Assembly (NCBI GenBank): GCA_963822095.1
Contig: CAWGGS010000033.1
Location: 1-64,000, forward strand
Direction: 5' to 3'
DNA from: CAWGGS01 sp963822095
Lineage (GTDB): Bacteria; Desulfobacterota; Desulfobulbia; Desulfobulbales; Desulfocapsaceae
DNA: 64,000 nucleotides
The position numbers were made by a program, and so were the translations under genes. Positions 9,928-19,095 of the stretch are shown here, one piece after another (position 1 is the first letter of the stretch; every line of letters starts with the position of its first letter). The notes under the pieces are model-generated. The model worked only from the letters and a program-made list of their open reading frames with translations, had not been told where the DNA came from and made no database searches.

Positions 9928-10653
9928 ATGATAAAAGCAGATATCCATTGCCACTCACTCTATTCAGACCAGCCTATCCATTGGCTGTTTAGAAAACTCG
10001 GGGCAAAAGAGAGTTACACCCCGGTCGAAGAGCTGTACCAGAGACTCAAGGCCATGGGTATGGACTTTGTCACCATCACCGACCATAATCGCATCGATGG
10101 CGCGCTTGAGTTGGCACAGAGGTATCCGGACTGCTTTGTCAGCTGCGAATTCACCGTCAATTTTTACCGGGAACCTGCCGCCATTCACCTCTGCGCTTAC
10201 GATATTTCCGAAGAACAATTCCGGATGGGATTGAAACTCCGGGAAGACATACGTGAATTTGCCGAATACTTCCGTGAGCAACAGGTGTTGGTCAGCGTAC
10301 CTCATCCCCTGCATTGTAACAGGGGGAAGCTAGGTCTTAACCATCTCGAACAGGTTCTTCTCCTCTTCGATTACTTTGAGGAAATAAATGGCCTGCAGAT
10401 GGATGTCGCCAACCGAATGCAAACTGAGTTGCTCGACTCCCTCACCCCCGAGCTGATAGAGGCCCTGCAGAAAAAACACAACCTCGATCCGTGTTCCCAA
10501 GAGGCTTGGAGGAAAGGACGCCTGGGCGGCTCGGACGACCATTCCTCTTTTTTCTCGGCCGCTGCTGGACCGAGGTTGAGGAGGCAGGGGATTATCGCGA
10601 ATTCCTGCAGGGTATTAAGGACAAACGATCATCGGGCCACGGCCGGAGTATGA
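9928..10653 (+). CDS. PHP-domain part of a PHP-glycosyltransferase, frame broken at T-run 10548-10553
   Basis: The first ~207 residues are a polymerase-and-histidinol-phosphatase (PHP) metal-dependent phosphoesterase domain: ADIHCHSLYSD, TITDHN, SVPHPL and GGSDDHSS carry the metal-binding His and Asp residues. After GSDDHSSFF the frame continues only into unrelated sequence and stops at 10653. The frame that starts at 10491 carries on the natural protein. One more T in the run of six at 10548-10553 would join the two into one 848-residue protein, so the last ~35 residues of this frame are probably not native. The run also reads T TTT TTC in the PHP frame, a -1 slippery pattern. Confidence 0.75.
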   Translation: MIKADIHCHSLYSDQPIHWLFRKLGAKESYTPVEELYQRLKAMGMDFVTITDHNRIDGALELAQRYPDCFVSCEFTVNFYREPAAIHLCAYDISEEQFRMGLKLREDIREFAEYFREQQVLVSVPHPLHCNRGKLGLNHLEQVLLLFDYFEEINGLQMDVANRMQTELLDSLTPELIEALQKKHNLDPCSQEAWRKGRLGGSDDHSSFFSAAAGPRLRRQGIIANSCRVLRTNDHRATAGV

Positions 10654-12473
10654 CCGCACTGGCCTTCAGCCATGCGACCCAGTCGAACTGGATCAACGCG
10701 ATACTGGACCAATACTGTAAGCCGGGATCTTTCGACGAACGTCTGGTCACACTGGTATCCCGCGTCCAGCCGCAGTCGAGAACCAGGAAGATAATCAACC
10801 GGATCGCATCAGGATGCGAAAACAATGCGCTTTTCGCCGAACGAAAGTCTTTTCTGAAACGCTTTATCGCGAAAAGAGTTATCCGACTGCGTCTGCTGTT
10901 TTTCCTCTATGCCCGGAAAAAATTTCTCCAGGAGCAGGCCTCGGGAGACTGCCAGTGCCCTGTCATGGAGGCTCCCCTGGGGTCCGCTGCCGAACTCGAC
11001 GCCTTCAAGACCAGGATAAAAGAGCTGATGAAGGACTGGCGTGATACCGACCTTCTCTTCAATCGGTCATCGAATCGAGATCTGCAACAGGAGACCTTTC
11101 AGTTCATATCCAACATTTTCAACACCTTGTATCGCTATTCTTTTTCCCAATGGCTCTATCACCTCCAGACCGGCAATATCGCCGAAGCCTTTGCCAAACT
11201 CTCTCTGGTACTCCCCGGAATCCTCCCTGCCATGCCCTACATCATGGGATACAAGCATTTTTACTATGACAACGCACATCTCAGAGAGATAGGCATTGCC
11301 TATAACCTGCCAAGCAGAATGGCCGGAAAAACCGAGAAATGGGGATGGTTTACAGATACCCTGATGGACGTCAACGGGGCGGCAAAGATTATACGTCGGT
11401 ACACCCGGATGTCTAAGGGGAGTGAGGTTGCGATTACCGCCATCACCTGTCATCCCGATCCTCCTCCTGAAAATGGAAATTTCATCTCCTTTCCGCCGCT
11501 TTTTCATTTTCCGCTGCCCGAATATGAGCTGATGACCCTGGCCATCCCCCCGATTCTCGATGTCATTCATCACTGCGAAAAAGAGGGATATACCAGGCTG
11601 ATCATTTCAAGTCCCGGTCCGGTTGGAATGCTCGGACTATGGATTGCGGATCTTCTCAATATCCCTGTTTCCGGAATCTACCACACGGATCTTCCGTCAT
11701 ACGCAGCAAGACTTACCAGCGATCCGGGTATGGAAGAGATGGCATGGCAGCTGATCCGACTGTTTTATTCCAGGATGGAACGGGTCTATGTACTCAGTGA
11801 CAGCTACCGTAAAAAGTTAACCGAAAGGGGAGTTCCCGCGGAAAAGATCCGCGGGTTTACCAAAGGCATTGATATTGATTTTTTTCATCGAGCACGTCAT
11901 GCATCCAATTTTCGTGACAAATGGCACCTGGAAGACAAGCTTGTTCTGCTCTATGTCGGAAGGGTCTCCAGGGAAAAAGACCTTGATGTGTTGCATAAAA
12001 GCTACCGAAATATCCACCACGACCATCCCCATGTTGCCCTGGTGATTGTCGGTGACGGCCCCTATCTCAAGGATCTGAAAGAGGAGATGGCCGACCTGAA
12101 AGAGGCTGTCTTTACAGGATTTATTGAGGGAGAGGAACTGGCCGACATGTATGCCGGAAGTGATATCTTTGTTTTTCCGTCAACCACAGATACCTATGGC
12201 ACGGTTCTGCTCGAAGCCCAGGCAGCAAAACTGCCCGTCGTGGTAAGCGATGCAGGCGGTCCCAAGGAGGTGATCCTCGACGGTGAGACAGGGCTTGTAA
12301 CCAGGGCAAAGGATCCGGCTAGCTTTACCGCCGCTCTTATCAGATTGATAACAAGCAAGGAAACCCGAGAAGAGATGGGCGAGAAAGGATTTCTTCATGT
12401 CCGCGAAAAAACATGGGAAAATGCCTTTAAAACTTTCGTTAATGATCATCTGATGTCCGATCTCGCCAATTAA
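10491..12473 (+). CDS. Glycosyltransferase (GT4-like) part of the PHP-glycosyltransferase
   Basis: This frame is open from a GTG at 10491 but its native part begins near 10554, where it takes over from the PHP domain. The C-terminal ~380 residues are a GT-B group-1 glycosyltransferase: VYVLSDSYRKKL, FTKGIDIDFFH, LLYVGRVSREKDL and the nucleotide-sugar site GSDIFVFPSTTDTYGTVLLE with GGPKEV. The middle (~residues 30-280) is a conserved-looking linker I do not recognise. The enzyme probably glycosylates a lipid or a polymer; the PHP domain may remove a phosphate from the same pathway. It ends 15 bp before the second activase, in the MMPL operon. Confidence 0.78.
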   Translation: MFPRGLEERTPGRLGRPFLFFLGRCWTEVEEAGDYREFLQGIKDKRSSGHGRSMTALAFSHATQSNWINAILDQYCKPGSFDERLVTLVSRVQPQSRTRKIINRIASGCENNALFAERKSFLKRFIAKRVIRLRLLFFLYARKKFLQEQASGDCQCPVMEAPLGSAAELDAFKTRIKELMKDWRDTDLLFNRSSNRDLQQETFQFISNIFNTLYRYSFSQWLYHLQTGNIAEAFAKLSLVLPGILPAMPYIMGYKHFYYDNAHLREIGIAYNLPSRMAGKTEKWGWFTDTLMDVNGAAKIIRRYTRMSKGSEVAITAITCHPDPPPENGNFISFPPLFHFPLPEYELMTLAIPPILDVIHHCEKEGYTRLIISSPGPVGMLGLWIADLLNIPVSGIYHTDLPSYAARLTSDPGMEEMAWQLIRLFYSRMERVYVLSDSYRKKLTERGVPAEKIRGFTKGIDIDFFHRARHASNFRDKWHLEDKLVLLYVGRVSREKDLDVLHKSYRNIHHDHPHVALVIVGDGPYLKDLKEEMADLKEAVFTGFIEGEELADMYAGSDIFVFPSTTDTYGTVLLEAQAAKLPVVVSDAGGPKEVILDGETGLVTRAKDPASFTAALIRLITSKETREEMGEKGFLHVREKTWENAFKTFVNDHLMSDLAN

Positions 12474-12488
12474 ACCCAAGGTTGAAAA

Positions 12489-15400
12489 ATGAAGCTTCTA
12501 GCCGGACTGGATCTTGGTTCCGTCCAAGCCAAACTGATTGTTGCCGAACCGGGAAGACTGAATCAGCCTCTTATGACTCTGGTCCGTCCGAATCAGGGCA
12601 GATCCTGCCACGTTGCCGTTGAACTGCTGGTCGAAGCGGCAAAGATCCTGCCAACAGAGGCTGCCATCCACCTCGGCGTGACCGGTACCTCGGCAGCAAG
12701 CTTCTGCAAAGGAGAAATCGGCAGCCTCGTATACTCGGCCAACCAATTGACTGCCGCTGCCGTGACCGTGAGCACACTCCACAAGAAGGCCGGGACAATT
12801 ATCGATCTCGGCGGCCGGTTCTCCAAATGGATTCTTTTAAAAAAAGCTTCTGGAAAAGCCACTGCGGCCATAGAAGACTTTGCCTTGAACGGGCTGTGTG
12901 CCGCTGGATCGGGTGTTTTTCTCGAGCAGCAGGCCGCCCGTCTGATGCTCTCCATCGATGAGCTTGGCCGACTGGCCCAGAAGGCCAAACGGGGAGCGAC
13001 AATCGCCGGCAGATGCAGTGTTTTTGCCAAATCGGACATGATCCACCTGCAGCAAAAGGGCACGCCGGTGGATGAAATCGCCTACGGCCTCTGTCTTGCC
13101 CTGGCCAGAACCTTTGTCAGTACAGTATTGGAGGGGCGACAAGTACAATCCCCCGTCGCCTTTATCGGCGGCGGAGCATCAAACCTGGGATTGATAAGGG
13201 CCTTTTGCGACGTACTGGGCCTAACCAATGCCGAGGTTATCATCTCCACCGATCACCTCTTTTCCTGCGCCTGTGGGGCGGCCAAGATGGCCGGAGATTT
13301 TTCGCCAGTGGCTCTCTCCGCTCTCCTGAACAGGCTTCAAAAGCTCTATGCTACCAGTATTGCGCCGACAGCTCGTCACGGCAGCGGTATCAGGCTTATT
13401 CCCCAGGATGGCGGTAAGCAAAATCGACTCCCTGAAAATCCATCGGAGACGCCCATGGAGACGAAGGAGAGGATTCTGGTTCATTTGGGAATCGATGTCG
13501 GTTCCGTAAGCACGAACCTGGTACTCCTTTCTGCTGACCTGTCCTACCGGGACGGAATCTACGTTGCCACCGGCGGTCGTCCGGTGGCGGCAATCGCTTT
13601 TGCACTCCAAGAGCTGAAAAAAAGGCATGGGCATCGGCTGGAGGTCCTCTCCGTCGGGGCCACCGGCAGCGGCCGATATCTTGCACAACGACTGGTCGGT
13701 GCCGACCTGGTTAAGAACGAGATTACCGCCCAGTTGGTTTCGGCGGCCTCTTTCTTCCCGGATGTTGAAACGATCTTTGAAATCGGAGGCCAAGATGCCA
13801 AATTCATAAGCGCCCGAAACGGCCTTCTCCAAGATTTCGAGATGAACAAAATCTGCTCAGCCGGAACCGGATCCTTCCTCGAAGAACAGGCAGAGAGATT
13901 GGGAGTAGCCATCGTCGATGAATTTTCCAGGCTGGCCTTTGCGAGTTCATCTCCGGTAAACCTCGGCAGTCGCTGCACGGTGTTCATGGATGGTGAACTT
14001 TGTCAGGCCATGGCTGCCAGCAACCCTGTCGAAGACCTCTGTGCTGGTCTTGCCTATGCCGTGGCCAGGAACTACCTTGAGAAGGTAGTAGCCGGAAAAA
14101 ACATAGGGAAAACCATTGTTTTTCAAGGTGGGACTTCTGCCAACGGTGCGGTGGTAAGCGCCCTTGCAGGCCTGCTCCAACGAAAAATCCGGGTCCATCC
14201 TTACGGACGGGTGTCCGGGGCCATAGGAGCGGCCCTGCTGGCGGCAGCCGATCGGGTTGAACGGGACTATAAAAAATCTCTCTTTCGGGGCTTTGATTCG
14301 TGCAATGAACACTCGATCTCCAGCTTCGAATGCATGGAGTGTATCAACCGCTGCCAAGTGAACCAGATTGAAGTCGGCGGTCAAAAAGCACATTTCGGCG
14401 ATATCTGCGAGCGATACACATCCCAGGATAACGGTAAGACGTCACAAGAGACAAACAGAAAAAACCGGCCCTTCCAGGAGCTGTTTGCAGCCAGAGACGC
14501 GCTCTTAACCCATGCTCTTCCCCAAAAACAGCCATCAGACAGACCTCGTATCGGTTTGATCCGGACCTCCCTGATGCTCGAGTACCTTCCATTCTGGACC
14601 CACCTTCTCAATGGATTGAATTTCGACCCTGTGGTGGCGGAGGGAATGACAGGCGACTGGGAAATCCATAGCACCAATCCCGGGCTCTGTCTTCCGCAGA
14701 AACTGGCTGCGGCGGAAATCAGGCATCTCTTCCAAGAGCAGCACCTGGACCGGGTACTCCTCCCCTCGGTGCTCGAACTGGAACCCTACCAAAAGGGCGA
14801 CAGGCCAAACACCTGCCTGTACAGTCAACAGTTACCGGATATGCTCCGGCCCCACTACGGCAACAGGCTGCTCACCCCCCAATTGGGAATTGCAAACAGT
14901 AACAATATCAGGCGGGAAGGAAGTCTTGTTCTGGCGGAAGCCCTGGGGGCATCGACTGAGGAGGTAAACCGCTCCTGGCAAATCGCCATACAGCATCAGG
15001 AGGCATTCAACCAGGCCCGTTGGGAGCTTGGCCGCAAGACGCTGAACGAACTCGTCGGCTATGGGGTTGTAGTAATAGGCAAACCCTACAATCTCCACGA
15101 CCCAAGGGCCAATCTGGGACTTGCCAGACAGCTGGAACGTCTTGATCTGCCAGCTATCCCCATGGACCTGCTACCGCTGAATCTGGAACACCTCGATGAG
15201 AGATGGTATATGTTGCCCTGGCTGCTCAATAGGCATCAGCTTCGCGCATTGCAGATTCTGGCCAGCTATCCCCATCTTTACCCGATCTGCATCTCAAACT
15301 ACGGATGCGGCCCCGATGCTTTTGCTACCAAGCATCTGCGAAAATTCTGGAGAAAGAGACCACGGCTGTTTCTGGAATTTGACGGGCATCGGGGGGAAGC

Positions 15401-16700
15401 CGGGTTAGTAACCCGACTCGAGGCGTTTGCCGATGAAATCGTCAATTATGAACTGAAAGAAAAAAGATCGTATAGTTTCCATATCCCCAAGATGCGGAAA
15501 AATAACATTCCCACACCCGGTTCCCGCTGCTTTCTTCCCTACACCTCGGAGCATGTCCATGTCTATGCAGGCATGCTGCGTCGTGTAGGCTTTGCGACCC
15601 AAACACTCCCTCCACCGGACGAAGAATCAGCCCTGTTGGGAGAAAAGGTCTCATCTGGCCGGGAATGTCATCCCTTCACCCTGATTGCCGGCGATCTGGT
15701 TAAATGCACTCAGACCATGCCCATCGAGCCGGGAGACAGGTTTTTTATCCCCGGAACCCGCCTGCCCTGTCTTCTTAGCCAGTATGGCGACGGGTTTCGC
15801 CATATCCTGGACGACCTCGCTGAAAAACGTCTGCAGATCTTCGACCAACATCCGGGAGAGGCCACGGCAATGTTCGGCAGTCTTGGAATGATTGAAATTT
15901 ATGAGGGACTCACCATCATCGACTACCTGATTGTCGCAGCCTGCAGCACCCGTCCTTATGAAAAGGATGAAGGAACTGTCGACCTGTGGCTCGCTGATTC
16001 CTGCCGAAGAATCGAGGACTGCCTTGCAGGTGATGAGGACAAACGCGACTGCCTGACACGATGCCTGGACGATCTCTCACGCATAAAAGTGAAAAAAAAG
16101 GAAAAAAGGCCTGTTGTCGGCATCACCGGTGACCTGTATACCCGGATCAATATTTCCGGAAACAAAGGGCTTTTCCGGCGGGTTGAGGAGATGGGTTGCG
16201 AGGTTTGGCCAAGCCCCTTCTTTGCCGCATCCACCGATTTTGAACTGCCCCAGAATGCCAAACGGTGGAAGAGGCGGGGAAAACATCTCAAGGCCCTGTC
16301 CTCAAAGGCCACAGCCGGACTCCTTTCCCTGCGTGCAGCAAGGCTGGCCGCCGCTCTCGACCCCGGACTGAAGGTTCGCTGTGTTGAGCCATCCCAGCCC
16401 ACCCTGCAAAGCTATGCCCTTCCCTATGTCAGCGAAAACTCCAACCACCTCATCCGCGCGATGGTTGCCAAGATGGTCGATTTCTCCAAACGGGGTGCCG
16501 ACGGTGTCATCAGTGCCATAGGCCTCAACTGCATGGCCGGAACCGCGGCAGCCTCAGCCATTGGAAAAATCCGCGAGGACCATAACGGTATTCCCATTAT
16601 TTCACTCACCTACGGAAGCGCTGAGGATCTCTCTCAAAAAATACAGCTCGACACCTTCCTCAACCAGGTATACGAGCGGTACGAAAAAGAGGTGGCCTGA
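12489..16700 (+). CDS. Second giant acyl-CoA dehydratase activase-type protein
   Basis: The protein has 1403 residues and the same architecture as the one at 2735-7012: ASKHA domain 1 (~1-270, LLAGLDLGSVQAK, GLCAAGSGVF, GRCSVFAKSD), ASKHA domain 2 (~330-590, LGIDVGSVSTN, EIGGQDAKF, NKICSAGTGSF), the DUF2229 block with FECMECINRC and NYGCGPDAF, and a C-terminal HGD-D-like block (AIGLNCMAGTAAA). The two are clearly paralogous but diverged, most of all in the C-terminal part, where this copy lacks the GPFGCMPSR motif. It is the last gene of the MMPL-glycosyltransferase operon, which hints that its reaction concerns a lipid or acyl group. The function is not known. Confidence 0.87.
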   Translation: MKLLAGLDLGSVQAKLIVAEPGRLNQPLMTLVRPNQGRSCHVAVELLVEAAKILPTEAAIHLGVTGTSAASFCKGEIGSLVYSANQLTAAAVTVSTLHKKAGTIIDLGGRFSKWILLKKASGKATAAIEDFALNGLCAAGSGVFLEQQAARLMLSIDELGRLAQKAKRGATIAGRCSVFAKSDMIHLQQKGTPVDEIAYGLCLALARTFVSTVLEGRQVQSPVAFIGGGASNLGLIRAFCDVLGLTNAEVIISTDHLFSCACGAAKMAGDFSPVALSALLNRLQKLYATSIAPTARHGSGIRLIPQDGGKQNRLPENPSETPMETKERILVHLGIDVGSVSTNLVLLSADLSYRDGIYVATGGRPVAAIAFALQELKKRHGHRLEVLSVGATGSGRYLAQRLVGADLVKNEITAQLVSAASFFPDVETIFEIGGQDAKFISARNGLLQDFEMNKICSAGTGSFLEEQAERLGVAIVDEFSRLAFASSSPVNLGSRCTVFMDGELCQAMAASNPVEDLCAGLAYAVARNYLEKVVAGKNIGKTIVFQGGTSANGAVVSALAGLLQRKIRVHPYGRVSGAIGAALLAAADRVERDYKKSLFRGFDSCNEHSISSFECMECINRCQVNQIEVGGQKAHFGDICERYTSQDNGKTSQETNRKNRPFQELFAARDALLTHALPQKQPSDRPRIGLIRTSLMLEYLPFWTHLLNGLNFDPVVAEGMTGDWEIHSTNPGLCLPQKLAAAEIRHLFQEQHLDRVLLPSVLELEPYQKGDRPNTCLYSQQLPDMLRPHYGNRLLTPQLGIANSNNIRREGSLVLAEALGASTEEVNRSWQIAIQHQEAFNQARWELGRKTLNELVGYGVVVIGKPYNLHDPRANLGLARQLERLDLPAIPMDLLPLNLEHLDERWYMLPWLLNRHQLRALQILASYPHLYPICISNYGCGPDAFATKHLRKFWRKRPRLFLEFDGHRGEAGLVTRLEAFADEIVNYELKEKRSYSFHIPKMRKNNIPTPGSRCFLPYTSEHVHVYAGMLRRVGFATQTLPPPDEESALLGEKVSSGRECHPFTLIAGDLVKCTQTMPIEPGDRFFIPGTRLPCLLSQYGDGFRHILDDLAEKRLQIFDQHPGEATAMFGSLGMIEIYEGLTIIDYLIVAACSTRPYEKDEGTVDLWLADSCRRIEDCLAGDEDKRDCLTRCLDDLSRIKVKKKEKRPVVGITGDLYTRINISGNKGLFRRVEEMGCEVWPSPFFAASTDFELPQNAKRWKRRGKHLKALSSKATAGLLSLRAARLAAALDPGLKVRCVEPSQPTLQSYALPYVSENSNHLIRAMVAKMVDFSKRGADGVISAIGLNCMAGTAAASAIGKIREDHNGIPIISLTYGSAEDLSQKIQLDTFLNQVYERYEKEVA

Positions 16701-16748
16701 AAATGGGAACAAGAATTGAGACCGGCGTCCGGGGGAAAACCGTAACCG

Positions 16749-17354
16749 TTACTGGGAAGCCTCTTTTTGGTATTCCAATACCTTGTCTTTCAAACGTGCA
16801 GTAAGATCGGCAAGAGAACTTTTGGCTAAAATTCTGCTGAATTGCTGCCGGTAATTCCTAATGGTGTCGATCCCGTCGGCGATATAGTCGACAATTTTCC
16901 ACTTATCCCCCCGCCTCTCCATAACATAGTCGAGTTGTATCGAATCCTCCTTATAGTAGGCAATGGTCTTTATTGTCGCCATATCCCCTTTTATTTCCTC
17001 GCCCTTATAATCGAAGCGGTCGGCTCGATAATGGCCAAGCTTTCTCAGGCCGTTTATCTTCAACAACTCAATAAACGTCTTTTTAAAATCAGAGCACAGC
17101 TCCACGGTATTTTTACCACAGAATCCAGCGGTAGCCCGTTTGCCGATGGTATCGAAGTCCGTCACCTCCTCCATCACGGCAAATATTTTTTGCTGAACCT
17201 TCCGGTCTATGCGCTTGGAAGTCCGATAGATCGAAAGAATCCTGTCGTTGGAGGAATGAATCACCTGTAGAGGATCGTCCTGTTTGCAGAGACCAGGCTG
17301 CGGTAATAAGAGGGTAAAACAAAGTATCAGGCAGCTACATACGTACTTGACCAT
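16749..17354 (-). CDS. MlaC/Ttg2D-family periplasmic phospholipid-binding protein
   Basis: I place the start at 17354 (GGGA seven bases upstream), which gives ~201 residues beginning with a signal peptide MVKYVCSCLILCFTLLLP; the longer open frame to 17480 lies inside the TolC gene. The mature part matches the toluene-tolerance/MlaC family: VIHSSNDRILSIYR near the N terminus, DFDTIGKRATAGFCGK, and the C-terminal DGIDTIRNYRQQFSRIL. MlaC-type proteins shuttle lipids between the two membranes; HpnM, the partner of HpnN, is of this family. It overlaps the TolC-like gene by 20 bp and is convergent with the MMPL operon. Confidence 0.85.
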   Translation of the reverse strand: MVKYVCSCLILCFTLLLPQPGLCKQDDPLQVIHSSNDRILSIYRTSKRIDRKVQQKIFAVMEEVTDFDTIGKRATAGFCGKNTVELCSDFKKTFIELLKINGLRKLGHYRADRFDYKGEEIKGDMATIKTIAYYKEDSIQLDYVMERRGDKWKIVDYIADGIDTIRNYRQQFSRILAKSSLADLTARLKDKVLEYQKEASQ

Positions 17355-18774
17355 TTTTTTCCCATTGCAGGTAGAGTTCCATGTTGCCGGCATTTTTCGC
17401 CAATCGTGCCAGTGCCAAAAGATAGGCATGCCGGGTTTCGATTTCATCGGCCTGAAGCTTGAAATATTGTCTGTAGGCACTGATCAATCGTTTGACATCC
17501 CCAATTCCCATGCTGAGGTTGTCACTCTCAAGTCTGGTCCATTGACGGGCGGCCTTTGAGGATTCGGAGGCTGCCTTGAGGAGGTGCCATTGCCTCTGTG
17601 CAGTCTGATACGAGTTTCGGATTTCCCCGTTCAGGCGTAGGATGAGCAGCTTCTTCTTTTCCATCAGCTTCAAATGATCCAGAAACGCCTGTTGTTCTTC
17701 TGCAGAGTACGTCTTGTAGTTGAAATCCCATTTCAGGCCGAGGACGGCCCCGACATTTGAATAATTGAATTCGTCTGTAACGAACGGATTCGTCTGTTTA
17801 TCCCTGTTCGGAGCCGTACCGAACCCCGCGCCCGCCGCCACAAACAGGTCAGGATATTTTTTCTTCTCTTCAAATTTCTGCCTCTGTTTCAATGCATTAA
17901 GGCCGGCATCGATTCCCTGGATCTGCCAGGAATGAGCCTGAACGTAGGCAAGGAACAGGGGAAGAGGGGCGGAGGCAGTTTCGAAATTCGGAATCCGCAG
18001 TACGGCCGGAATGATCTCAAAGTCTCCGGAGAGGTTCATTAAGCCCTTAAGCAATAGTGTCGCCTGAATCGCATCAGATCTCCCCCTACTGGACTGTTTT
18101 TCGATTTCAAAGAGCATCGATCTGGTCTCAAGGAGATGGGAATCATTTATTCCCGGCGCATTTCGCTTTAGCATCTTATCGATCCTTTGCAGGAGGAAAT
18201 GATACTGTTCCATGAGCTTCCGTCCCACCTTACTGCCGTCGAGACCGGCAACCGCCCCGAGAAATGCCTTTACAACTTGAAAGGTCAACTCGTTTTGCGA
18301 TTCCTGTTGGGCCGCTTTTTTCACCAGAATGTTGAAACGTCCGGCTTCACTGGCACTTGTATATTTACCGAAGGTATACAGGGGTTGTATAATTTTAAGG
18401 TCGATCTTGAAAAACGGCCCTAAATCATTATATTCGCCCTGCTCGTCCGGAGATGTAGTGACATCCCCTCTGGCTCCCGGTACCAGGCCGCTATAAGATT
18501 CTACCTTAAATTGAGGGGAAACGAATTTTCCTGCGATCTCTGCTGATTTTTCACGGGCGGTTGCGATTTCAAGCCTGCCGATTTCAGCGAGTGGGTTATT
18601 CTTTTTTGCAAGCGTTACAGCCTGATCCAGATCAAGGTTAAGGGTCCTGCCGTTGGCAGATGCTGTATCCGCTGGAGATAAAAGAAAGAAAAGGATCGTT
18701 ACCGGCAGCAGGCATACGGGCATGGAAAGCAGAACACGCGTGTACGACCAGGTCAGATTGTAAAAATTTTTCAT
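17335..18774 (-). CDS. TolC-family outer-membrane efflux protein
   Basis: The protein has 479 residues with an N-terminal hydrophobic segment (~12-35) ending in TASANG, a likely signal peptide. The mature part shows two repeats of long amphipathic helices with NNPLAEIGRLEIATA near the start, as in TolC-like channels. Most of the sequence is the expected alpha-helical hairpin. These proteins form trimeric channels that let RND or ABC transporters export across the outer membrane. The MlaC-like gene overlaps its end, so the two are one transcription unit and may work with the MMPL protein encoded 7 kb away. The substrate is not known. Confidence 0.85.
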   Translation of the reverse strand: MKNFYNLTWSYTRVLLSMPVCLLPVTILFFLLSPADTASANGRTLNLDLDQAVTLAKKNNPLAEIGRLEIATAREKSAEIAGKFVSPQFKVESYSGLVPGARGDVTTSPDEQGEYNDLGPFFKIDLKIIQPLYTFGKYTSASEAGRFNILVKKAAQQESQNELTFQVVKAFLGAVAGLDGSKVGRKLMEQYHFLLQRIDKMLKRNAPGINDSHLLETRSMLFEIEKQSSRGRSDAIQATLLLKGLMNLSGDFEIIPAVLRIPNFETASAPLPLFLAYVQAHSWQIQGIDAGLNALKQRQKFEEKKKYPDLFVAAGAGFGTAPNRDKQTNPFVTDEFNYSNVGAVLGLKWDFNYKTYSAEEQQAFLDHLKLMEKKKLLILRLNGEIRNSYQTAQRQWHLLKAASESSKAARQWTRLESDNLSMGIGDVKRLISAYRQYFKLQADEIETRHAYLLALARLAKNAGNMELYLQWEKNGQVRM

Positions 18775-19095
18775 ATTCTCTAGACAATCGACGTTATTTG
18801 TTGTTATGCTATGCGGCAGTTTCTGAAAAGTACCGTCTTTATCAGGCCGGAGTCCCGATCTTTCATATTCGTATACAACCGATCGGATTGAAGAAAAGCC
18901 ATGCTGGTTAAGAGGACGGTTCAGGTTTTGCTCAATGCAACGGGAGTTTCGAACAGATTAGAATCGATTTTTTCTGTTTATGCAAATCCATATTAGTTTT
19001 ATAACAGGTTAATTTATCCTGGCAACACGCAAAGAATAAGGTGTTAAACCGATGTCGGGATACGCATTGCCTACCGGGGGTCAAGGTCAACGACC
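18775..19095. other. Divergent intergenic region tolC-like / TPR gene
   Basis: This 321-bp stretch contains no supportable gene. It should contain promoters for both flanking genes. I saw no sigma-54 site and no repeat of the families found further right. Confidence 0.4.
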
